Origin: Oscillospiraceae bacterium
GTDB taxonomy: Bacteria > Bacillota > Clostridia > Oscillospirales > Acutalibacteraceae
Direction of reading: 5' to 3'
Length of the DNA: 64,000 nucleotides
NCBI GenBank assembly: GCA_015066085.1
Contig: SVPA01000007.1
Coordinates: forward strand, 1-64,000
A program made the position numbers and the translations under genes. Shown one piece after another: positions 56,753 through 64,000 of the stretch (its first letter is position 1; every line of letters begins with the position of its first letter). A model generated the notes under the pieces. That model worked only from the letters and a program-made list of their open reading frames with translations. It was not told the origin of the DNA and ran no database searches.

Positions 56753-56938
56753 ACCTTGCTTGCAATTAAATCCGTTTCCTTCGGGAAACGGATGAAATCC
56801 CTTACGGGATGAAATCACTGACGTAATGAAATCCGCTGCGGCGGATTAAACGGATTTGATTTCATTTTCTGCGAAGCAGAAGATTTCATTATAAAACAAA
56901 GTTTTGTGATTTCATTGTGCCGAAGGCACGATTTCATT
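56740..56938. repeat. Symmetric hairpin array C (linker ATGAAATC / GATTTCAT), homologous to array B
   Basis: First hairpin caagcaagg-ctaaa-ccttgcttg contains the dnaK stop; same module order as array B. Confidence 0.9.
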
Positions 56939-56960
56939 AGTTCCGTGAGGAGTAAATACA

Positions 56961-58112
56961 GTGGCAGATAAACGCGATTATTATGAGGTCCTCGGCGTTC
57001 AGAAGGGCGTAAGTGAAGACGAACTGAAAAAAGCATATAGAAAAAAGGCGAAACTTTATCACCCAGACCTTCACCCCGGTGACGCCGAAGCCGAAAAGAA
57101 CTTTAAAGAGGTTAATGAGGCGTATGAGGTGCTTTCGGACAGCGATAAAAGGGCACGCTATGACCAGTTCGGTCATGCCGGCGTAGACCCTAATTTCGGT
57201 GCGGGCTCAAACCCTTATGGCTCAAACCCCTTTGGCGGAGGTTTCGGCGGCGACTTCGAGTTCGATTTAGGCGATATTTTCGGTTCGATGTTCGGCGGAG
57301 GTTCAAGACGCAACTCTAACGCCCCAAGAAGAGGAAGCGACGTCGAAAGCCGTGTTGTAATTTCCTTTGAAGAGGCGGCAAAGGGTTGTAAGAAGACCAT
57401 TAAAATAACAAGAATTACAAACTGTAACGAATGCTCGGGTACGGGGGCAGAAAAAGGAACCTCTCCAATTACCTGTTCGGCCTGTCGAGGAAGCGGACGG
57501 GTAACCGTTCAGCAAAGGACCCCCTTTGGAGTGGTGCAAACCCAGAGAACCTGCGACCGCTGCGGCGGACGCGGAAAAACCATTGAGCACCCCTGTAAAA
57601 CCTGTCAGGGAAAGGGTAAAATCCGCAAAACGACCGACAAAGAAATTGAAATTCCCGCAGGAATTGATAACGGTCAGGCCTTTTCAATTACGGGCGGAGG
57701 AAATGTCGGTATAAACGGCGGTCCGTCGGGCGACCTTGTTATTGAGGTTGCTATCCGACCCCACGAGTTTTTCACCCGAAAGGGATTTGATGTTTACTGC
57801 GAAATCCCCGTAACATACGCCCAGGCGACCTTGGGCGGAGAGATTGTTGTTCCAACCCTTGACGGAAAGGTTCGTTTTAACATACACGAAGGAACCCAGC
57901 CGGGCGAAAAATTCAAACTTCGTGACAAGGGAATTAAAAGGCTCAACTATTCGGGCAAGGGCGACCAATATGTGATTATTTCGGTTGAAGTTCCGAAAAA
58001 TCTAAACAAAAAGCAAAAGGAACTGCTTAAAGCCTTTGAAGAGGCGACCGACGACAAAAACTATAATAAAAAGAAATCCTTTTTCGATAAGGTTAAGGAT
58101 ATGTTTGATTAA
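56961..58112 (+). CDS. dnaJ: Molecular chaperone DnaJ
   Basis: [31 protein letters not shown]; four CxxCxGxG-type zinc motifs. Confidence 0.98.
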   Translation: MADKRDYYEVLGVQKGVSEDELKKAYRKKAKLYHPDLHPGDAEAEKNFKEVNEAYEVLSDSDKRARYDQFGHAGVDPNFGAGSNPYGSNPFGGGFGGDFEFDLGDIFGSMFGGGSRRNSNAPRRGSDVESRVVISFEEAAKGCKKTIKITRITNCNECSGTGAEKGTSPITCSACRGSGRVTVQQRTPFGVVQTQRTCDRCGGRGKTIEHPCKTCQGKGKIRKTTDKEIEIPAGIDNGQAFSITGGGNVGINGGPSGDLVIEVAIRPHEFFTRKGFDVYCEIPVTYAQATLGGEIVVPTLDGKVRFNIHEGTQPGEKFKLRDKGIKRLNYSGKGDQYVIISVEVPKNLNKKQKELLKAFEEATDDKNYNKKKSFFDKVKDMFD

Positions 58113-58116
58113 CAAA

Positions 58117-58152
58117 AGACCCCGTTGCAAATTTTTGCAACGGGGTCGACTT
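58117..58152 (+). terminator. Terminator after dnaJ
   Basis: gaccccgttgcaaa ttt ttgcaacggggtc. Confidence 0.8.
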
Positions 58153-58241
58153 TTGTCCAAAATATAAATTGACAGAATTTGATATATAGACTATAATTTT
58201 AATGTAACAAAGGTTACGATATTGCCCTTAGGAGTGATAAA

Positions 58242-59513
58242 ATGAAAACAGCAATGAAGATTTTAAGCATTTTATTAGCGGCGGTTTTGCTTTTGAGCCT
58301 TACTGCTTGCGGTAATACCCAGAACACAGGCGGTTCTTCAAGCGACACTTCAAACTCAAGTGTTGAACAACCTTCTTCCGAAGAATCCTCAAGCGTGGAA
58401 GAGCCTTCAAGTGAAGCAGAGAGTTCAAGCGAAGATACTAGTTCTAAAACTCCTACCGGAACTGCTATCGGTAAAGATGAAGTTAAAAGCACAATCTGGA
58501 CCGGCAAGGTTGCTTCAAAGGTTGCAAAGGGCGCCGGAACAAAAGAGTACCCTTATTACATATATACTGCCGACGAATTTGCCTATGCTCTTACTACCGG
58601 CGGAAAACAGGGACATTATTATCAACTGATGGCGGATATTTACCTTAACGATGTCAGCAACAAAGACTGGATGCTTAACAAAAACAATAACGCTTGGTTT
58701 ACAGATATCAGTTTTAGTTCCCATTTAGACGGAAACGGCCATTGTGTTTATGGCGTTTGGATAAATCCTGCTGAAGTGCCTAAAGCAGGCGGACTAATAA
58801 CCTATTTCTCGGGCGGTTCTATTACCAACCTTGGTGTTAGGTCTTCCTTTATTATTGCAACCGATTTTGCGGGCGGAATTGTAGGCAAAGCAAACACAGG
58901 CACCGTGAAAGAATTTAAAAACTGCTTTGTAGATGAAACGGTATATGTTTGGTTAGATGAATCTACCGGCAGCGATGTAGGCGCCGGCGGTATTTTGGGT
59001 CACGCGCTCGAATGTGGCTCAAGCGAGGCTCAAATCACCTTTGAAAACTGCTATTCAAAAGTTCAACTGAGGTCAGATACTGCGGAAAGTTACCGCTTAA
59101 ACGGAATAATCGGCATAATTTACAAAAGCGCATATACTATGAAAAACTGCTATTCTGTAGGTTATGACCCCTATTATTCAAATGGCGAAAACTGGACTTC
59201 TTTACTTCTTAAAAACGGTTATAAATCGTCCGATGTTTTTGTAAATGTTTACGGAACAAAAAACACTGCCAGCTCACTCAGAAAACAGTATTGGACCAAG
59301 GTTTCCGAGTCTTCTATTAAAGGAAGCGGCGCAAAATCCGCAATGTCGGGACTTGACTTTAATAAAGTTTGGGAAACGGTAGACGGCGCGACTCCTAAAC
59401 TTCGCGTGTTTAAAGGAATCGACGGAAAAACAAGTTCTGCAACCCCAATTTCCGAAATTTCTTTAGCAGGTTTCGAAACTCCGGTTGTTGTTGGAAAACC
59501 TGAAAAACAGTAA
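58242..59513 (+). CDS. Secreted lipoprotein with GLUG-like repeats
   Basis: Lipobox LLSLTACGN; Ser-rich linker; FENCYSKV/MKNCYSVG repeats; YYQLMADIYLNDV shared with the fragment at 1-265. Confidence 0.75.
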   Translation: MKTAMKILSILLAAVLLLSLTACGNTQNTGGSSSDTSNSSVEQPSSEESSSVEEPSSEAESSSEDTSSKTPTGTAIGKDEVKSTIWTGKVASKVAKGAGTKEYPYYIYTADEFAYALTTGGKQGHYYQLMADIYLNDVSNKDWMLNKNNNAWFTDISFSSHLDGNGHCVYGVWINPAEVPKAGGLITYFSGGSITNLGVRSSFIIATDFAGGIVGKANTGTVKEFKNCFVDETVYVWLDESTGSDVGAGGILGHALECGSSEAQITFENCYSKVQLRSDTAESYRLNGIIGIIYKSAYTMKNCYSVGYDPYYSNGENWTSLLLKNGYKSSDVFVNVYGTKNTASSLRKQYWTKVSESSIKGSGAKSAMSGLDFNKVWETVDGATPKLRVFKGIDGKTSSATPISEISLAGFETPVVVGKPEKQ

Positions 59514-59519
59514 AATAAT

Positions 59520-59554
59520 AAAAGGTGTGTAGTTTTCTACACACCTTTTCTTTT
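59520..59554. terminator. Terminator between convergent genes
   Basis: aaaaggtgtgtag ttt tctacacaccttttcttttt. Confidence 0.85.
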
Positions 59555-59557
59555 TAA

Positions 59558-60580
59558 TTATCTCTGAACTCGGCCCGAACCGTCGCCACCGGCAAGTTTT
59601 TCAACTTCACTTACGGTAACTCGGTTAAAGTCGCCCTCAATAGAATGTTTAAGAGCAGATGCAGCAACTGCGAATTCAACAGCAGACTGGGTGTCTTTTC
59701 CCGAAAGCAAAGCGTAGATAAGACCTGCGCCGAAACTGTCTCCGCCGCCTACACGGTCGGTAATGTGGAGATGATACTCTTTAGAGAAACAGTAGTTCTC
59801 TCCGTCGTAAAGCATGGCAGCCCAGTCGTTATCACTTGCCGAAATAGAGGAACGAAGGGTAATTGCAACCTTTTCAAAACCAAATTTGTCGGCAAGTTGT
59901 TTAGCAACGCTCTTATAACCCTCGTGGTTAAGTTTACCGCCGTAAATATCGGTATCTTCGGCTTCAATTCCGAAAACGTCCTTTGCGTCTTCTTCGTTTG
60001 AAATACAAACATCAACATACTTGCAAAGTTCGGTCATAGCGGCATTAGCCTCGGCTCTTGTCCAAAGTTTTCCGCGGTAGTTTAGGTCGCAGGAAATCTT
60101 AACGCCCTTTGCTTTAGCGGCAACACAAGCGGCCTTACAAATTTCAACAAGGTTTGGGCCTAAAGCGGGGGTAATTCCGGTAAAGTGGAACCAGTCGGCA
60201 CCGGTGAAAATATCGTCCCAATCAAAGTCTTCGGGAGAAGCGGTCTGAATAGAGGAATGAGCACGGTCGTAAATACAAACCGAACCTCTCTGTGAAGCAC
60301 CCTTTTCAAGATAGTAGATTCCGACACGCTCGCCTCCACGGGCAATATCGTCGGTATCAACGCCAAAATAACGAAGCGAGTTTACGGCAGCCTGACCAAT
60401 AGCGTGGGTAGGAAGTTTGGTAACAAAGGCAGCGTCCATACCAAAATTGGCAAGAGAAACCGCAACATTTGCCTCTCCGCCGCCGAAGGTTGCTTGCATC
60501 TGGTCGTTCTGGAAGAAACGGTAATAACCGTTAGGAGCAAGGCGAAGCATAATTTCGCCGAAAGTAACTATTCTTTTCAT
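59558..60580 (-). CDS. PfkB-family sugar kinase (KDG kinase-like)
   Basis: VTFGEIMLRLAP; GGGEANVAVSLANFG; DRVGGGDSFGAGLIYALL. Confidence 0.92.
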   Translation of the reverse strand: MKRIVTFGEIMLRLAPNGYYRFFQNDQMQATFGGGEANVAVSLANFGMDAAFVTKLPTHAIGQAAVNSLRYFGVDTDDIARGGERVGIYYLEKGASQRGSVCIYDRAHSSIQTASPEDFDWDDIFTGADWFHFTGITPALGPNLVEICKAACVAAKAKGVKISCDLNYRGKLWTRAEANAAMTELCKYVDVCISNEEDAKDVFGIEAEDTDIYGGKLNHEGYKSVAKQLADKFGFEKVAITLRSSISASDNDWAAMLYDGENYCFSKEYHLHITDRVGGGDSFGAGLIYALLSGKDTQSAVEFAVAASALKHSIEGDFNRVTVSEVEKLAGGDGSGRVQR

Positions 60581-60748
60581 AAAAACACACCTTTCTGTTT
60601 TTTCTTATTATACAATAAAGAAAACAAAAAATCTATAGCAAAATAATCATTTATCGGTACAATATATAGCAAAAACAATCATTTTATTGACTAATTTTAA
60701 AAAAACAGTTAAAATAGAGGTGCAAAACAATGAATAGGAGAATGCACT

Positions 60749-61063
60749 ATGGCTGAAAATAAAGATATGGAACTTGATTATACCCCCGATATTATCAACC
60801 TTACCGATGATGAGGGAAACGAGTACACCTTTGAGGTGCTTGACGCTATTGAATCGGACGACGGACGCTACCTTGCAATGCTTCCGATTTATGATGATGC
60901 TCAAAAACAACTTGAAGACAGCGGAGAACTCGTTATCGTAAAGGTTGGAGAAGAAGACGGAGAAGAATATCTTTTCCCAATTGAAGACGACGACGAGTAT
61001 GATTTCGTTGCCGACGCCTTTATCGAAAGACTTCAGGACCTCTACGAGATTGATGAGCAGTAA
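60749..61063 (+). CDS. DUF1292 domain-containing protein
   Basis: INLTDDEGNEYTFEVLDAIESDDGRYLAMLP...EEYLFPIEDDDEYDFV. Confidence 0.92.
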   Translation: MAENKDMELDYTPDIINLTDDEGNEYTFEVLDAIESDDGRYLAMLPIYDDAQKQLEDSGELVIVKVGEEDGEEYLFPIEDDDEYDFVADAFIERLQDLYEIDEQ

Positions 61064-61070
61064 TTATTAA

Positions 61071-61256
61071 GTGATATTGTGAGACAAGTCTCACAGTGAT
61101 ATTTTGCCTTTCGGCAAAGTGATATGCTTTTGACAAAGCGTGATATTATATTCACCTTTTAGTTGTCTGAAAGACAATATAACGAGGCGGAAGCATCATA
61201 TAACTGCGAAGCAATATAACTCGCCGTAAGGCGAATATAACTGCGATTTTGTCGCA
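61071..61256. repeat. Symmetric hairpin array D (linker GTGATAT / ATATAAC)
   Basis: Left hairpins gtgagac-aa-gtctcac, ttgcc-tttc-ggcaa, gcttt-tgac-aaagc; right ttgtct-gaa-agacaa, tgc-gaa-gca, tcgcc-gtaa-ggcga, tgcga-ttttg-tcgca. Confidence 0.85.
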
Positions 61257-61257
61257 C

Positions 61258-61443
61258 TTCCTACCCTGTTCGCGGACTGTGGCACTTATAACCCTACAAC
61301 CTTTATTTTGGGAGTTTATTCTCGCTCGGCAGGTGAGCAGGCCTCCCGCAAATCTTTGCGGACGTTGGAAGCCCGAACCGAGCGGAGAACACCCACCTGC
61401 TTTTTCGCAGGTTATTTTAGTGCCCGATACGGCAGGGTGGGGA
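61258..61443 (+). ncRNA. ssrS: Probable 6S RNA
   Basis: Closing stem cctaccctg/cagggtggg, ggcac/gtgcc, terminal stem ttctc-gctcgg/ccgagc-ggagaa, apical ccgcaa-atct-ttgcgg, side hairpin acctgc/gcaggt; terminator at 61453. Confidence 0.7.
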
Positions 61444-61452
61444 CAATACATA

Positions 61453-61488
61453 TTAAAAAAAGACGACCGAGGGGCCGTCTTTTTGTTT
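61453..61488 (+). terminator. Terminator downstream of the probable 6S RNA
   Basis: aaaaagacg-accgaggggc-cgtctttttg then tttttat. Confidence 0.8.
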
Positions 61489-61532
61489 TTATCAAATTTG
61501 CTTGGGTGTTTATCGATGTAGTAGGCAAAATT

Positions 61533-61654
61533 TGTAGGGCGGGGGTTTACTCACGCCGCGCTCTACGGTTGCCGTATGGCTTTGCGGCGCGTCGAGACGT
61601 CGCGCCCTACGGTTGCCGTATGACTTTGCGGCGCGTCGAGACGTCGCGCCCTAC
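61533..61654. repeat. GTAGGGCG/GGCGCGTCGAGACGTCGCGCCCTAC repeat cluster with a 44-bp tandem duplication
   Basis: ggttgccgtatg(g/a)ctttgcggcgcgtcgagacgtcgcgccctac at 61567-61610 and 61611-61654. Confidence 0.9.
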
Positions 61655-61692
61655 GCCAAAAAAATATTTTAAAAAATTTTTTAAAAAAGGGC

Positions 61693-61721
61693 TTGACTTT
61701 AACGCTTTAAAGTGCTATACT
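61693..61721 (+). promoter_or_regulatory. SigA-type promoter of the downstream ABC operon
   Basis: ttgact - 17 nt - tatact. Confidence 0.75.
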
Positions 61722-61778
61722 GTCAAACACAGAGAAAAAACAAGGCTGAAACGCCTTTAACTAAAAGGAGAAAAAACT

Positions 61779-62738
61779 ATGAAAAAGATTATCGCATTAC
61801 TTGTTTGTATTATTCTTGCGGTTACCTGTTTTGCAGGTTGCTCGGGCAGTGCCGACGACGGAAAATACACTATCGGTATTTGCCAGATTGTTAAGCACGA
61901 CGCTCTCGACGCCGCAACAAAGGGCTTTAAAGATGCAGTTATTGAGGCTCTCGGCGAAGAAAATGTTACCTTTATTGAGCAAGACGCTGCTAACAACCCC
62001 GACACCTGCGTTACAATTGTCAACGACTTCGTAACCAAAAAGGTTGACCTTATTCTAGCAAACGCTACCCCCGCTCTCCAGGCCGCCTATAACGCAACCG
62101 AAACAATTCCGATTCTTGGAACTTCGGTTACCGAATACGGCGTTGCCCTTGGAATTGACAACTTCAGCGGTACCGTTGGAGCCAACGTTTCGGGAACTAG
62201 TGACCTTGCTCCCCTTACCGAACAGGCTCAAATGATTTTAGACCTCGTTCCTACCGCTAAAACCGTTGGTATTCTCTACTGCTCTGCCGAACCCAACTCG
62301 GCTTATCAGGCAAAAGAAGTTAAAGCCTACCTCGAAGGCAAGTCAATTACCGTTAAAGAATTCAAGTTCGCAGGTTCAGAAGACGTAGCAATGGTTTCAG
62401 AAACCGCCGCTTCCGAATGTGACGCACTTTATATTCCTACCGACAACACCGCCGCTTCCTGTGCCGAAACTATCAACGGCGTAGTTGCTCCCAAAAAGGT
62501 TCCGATAATCGCAGGTGAAGCCGGAATCTGTAAAGGCTGCGGAATTGCAACCCTTTCTATCAGTTACGAACAACTTGGCCGAGTAACCGGTGAAATGGCT
62601 GTTAAAATCTTAAAGGGCGAAGCAGATATTTCCGAAATGGCTATTCAGTATGACGACAAGCCTGTCAAGAAATACAACGCTGACATCTGTAAAGAACTCG
62701 GAATTGCCGCCCCCGAGGGTTACGAGCCTCTTTCTTAA
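61779..62738 (+). CDS. ABC transporter substrate-binding lipoprotein (TrpX/DUF534 family)
   Basis: Lipobox VTCFAGCSG; IGICQIVKHDALDAATKGFKDAV; GEAGICKGCGIATLSISYEQLGR. Confidence 0.92.
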   Translation: MKKIIALLVCIILAVTCFAGCSGSADDGKYTIGICQIVKHDALDAATKGFKDAVIEALGEENVTFIEQDAANNPDTCVTIVNDFVTKKVDLILANATPALQAAYNATETIPILGTSVTEYGVALGIDNFSGTVGANVSGTSDLAPLTEQAQMILDLVPTAKTVGILYCSAEPNSAYQAKEVKAYLEGKSITVKEFKFAGSEDVAMVSETAASECDALYIPTDNTAASCAETINGVVAPKKVPIIAGEAGICKGCGIATLSISYEQLGRVTGEMAVKILKGEADISEMAIQYDDKPVKKYNADICKELGIAAPEGYEPLS

Positions 62739-62810
62739 CAAACACAAGAGATGTTTTTGCCGTGATACCAATGTATCACGGCAAATTGTGCTATATAAAA
62801 GGAGAATAAA

Positions 62811-63719
62811 ATGGACTTTCTAAATTGGTTAGGCTCAATGCCGGGCGCCGCCGCCCAGGGACTTATCTGGGGAATAATGGCAATCGGCGTCTACATAACT
62901 TTTAAAATTCTCGACCTTGCCGACCTTACGGTTGACGGCTCTATGGTTACAGGAATGGCAACCTGTGCAATGCTTATGACGGCGGGCTGGAATGTTTGGG
63001 CGGCAATGGGCGTTGCCTTGGTTGCGGGAATGTTTGCCGGTCTTATAACCGGTTTTTTCCACACCTTCTTTAAAATTCCTGCAATTCTTGCGGGAATTCT
63101 GACCCAACTAATACTCTGGTCGGCAAACCTCAAAATAATGGGAAAAGCCAATCAGGCTCTTCCCGCAAGAAGTTTTGATGTTCTTATAACCCAACTTCGC
63201 AAATATGAATCTCTCGTTTATCTTTTTGTAATTTGTGTTGTTTTAGTTGCCGTTCTTTATTGGTTTTTCGGAACCCGCTATGGAATGTCAATTCGTGCAA
63301 CCGGCTGTAACGAGAAGATGTCCCGTGCCCAAGGAATAAACACAAGTTTCAACAAGGTTGTCGGCCTTGCTATTTCAAACGGAATTGTTGCCTTTTCGGG
63401 TGCACTTCTTGCTCAATATTCGGGCAAAGCCGATATCTCGGACGGACGAGGTGCAATAGTTATCGGCCTTGCCGCCGTTATAATCGGCGAAGCGGTCGTT
63501 TCAAAAATGGGTCAAAACTTCGTTATTCGCCTTACGGGCGTTATCGTGGGCGGAATAATCTACTATGTTGTTTATCAAACGGTCATCTTCTTCGGCCTTG
63601 ATACCGACCTGCTCAAAATGCTTTCGGCAATCGTTGTGGCAATCTTCCTTGCCTTCCCCGAAATGAAAAGACGGTTTTTCTCTAAAAAAACCGTAATAAA
63701 AAACAAGGAGGCGGCATAA
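62811..63719 (+). CDS. ABC transporter permease (TrpY-like)
   Basis: GLIWGIMAIGVYITFKILDLADLTVDGS; multi-TM. Confidence 0.92.
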   Translation: MDFLNWLGSMPGAAAQGLIWGIMAIGVYITFKILDLADLTVDGSMVTGMATCAMLMTAGWNVWAAMGVALVAGMFAGLITGFFHTFFKIPAILAGILTQLILWSANLKIMGKANQALPARSFDVLITQLRKYESLVYLFVICVVLVAVLYWFFGTRYGMSIRATGCNEKMSRAQGINTSFNKVVGLAISNGIVAFSGALLAQYSGKADISDGRGAIVIGLAAVIIGEAVVSKMGQNFVIRLTGVIVGGIIYYVVYQTVIFFGLDTDLLKMLSAIVVAIFLAFPEMKRRFFSKKTVIKNKEAA

Positions 63720-63720
63720 A

Positions 63721-64000
63721 TGTTAGAAATCAAGAACATAACTAAAGTTTTTAATGCCGCAACGGTCAACGAGAAGGTTGCCCTTGATAACCTTTCTTTA
63801 ACCCTTGAAGACGGGGACTTTGTAACGGTTATCGGCGGAAACGGAGCAGGAAAATCAACCCTTTTAAACGCTATTGCGGGAACCTTTGCCGTGGACGAGG
63901 GAACTATTACGGTCGACGGAGTCAACATTACAAAACTCCCCGAACACAAACGCGCCAAGTTTATCGGCCGAGTTTTCCAAGACCCGATGACAGGAACCGC
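63721..64000 (+). CDS. ABC transporter ATP-binding protein (TrpZ-like), truncated at window end
   Basis: MLEIKNITKVFNAATVNEKVALDNLSLTLEDGDFVTVIGGNGAGKSTLLNAIAG (Walker A). Confidence 0.93.

Noticed and set aside
61308-61760. 150-aa ORF across the 6S RNA and GC-rich repeats
   Set aside because: Overlaps a probable structural RNA, its terminator and tandem repeats.

Overview
The window is chromosomal DNA from a spore-forming, AT-leaning clostridial bacterium (spoIIID, spoVAE, SpoVB-like genes) and spans the likely replication-origin region: dnaA-dnaN-S4/yaaA-recF-remB-gyrB-gyrA, degenerate DnaA boxes and two near-perfect parS sites. The left 14.6 kb is a minus-strand glycan-utilisation locus: two solute-binding proteins, two ABC permease pairs, a DUF5696 protein, an NHL/TPR/YIP1 fusion and a GH16 glucanase, with no ATPase. 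Then come trkA/trkH, rpsO-pnp, rpsF-ssb-rpsR, coaX with an ECF S-component, tRNA-Arg genes, malic enzyme, greA, CIRCE-hrcA-grpE-dnaK-dnaJ, a probable 6S RNA and a TrpXYZ-type ABC transporter. The most interesting signal is non-coding. Four ~185-200 bp symmetric arrays of short hairpins (32415-32598, 50274-50465, 56740-56938, 61071-61256) have hairpins separated by a short conserved linker in the left half and its (near-)reverse complement in the right half. Each array could therefore fold into one long stem decorated with side hairpins. Two arrays are homologous and show compensatory changes, and one lies just upstream of a four-helix-bundle (S23/Avd-like) gene. Other notable items are a ~280 bp structured element with 19-bp inverted ends between rpsO and pnp, a tRNA-Arg copy split by a MITE-like element, a duplicated small-protein/XRE module, and an XRE/SLOG pair with a 23-bp palindrome. 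All calls are from reading the sequence and the supplied ORFs; no searches or folding were run.
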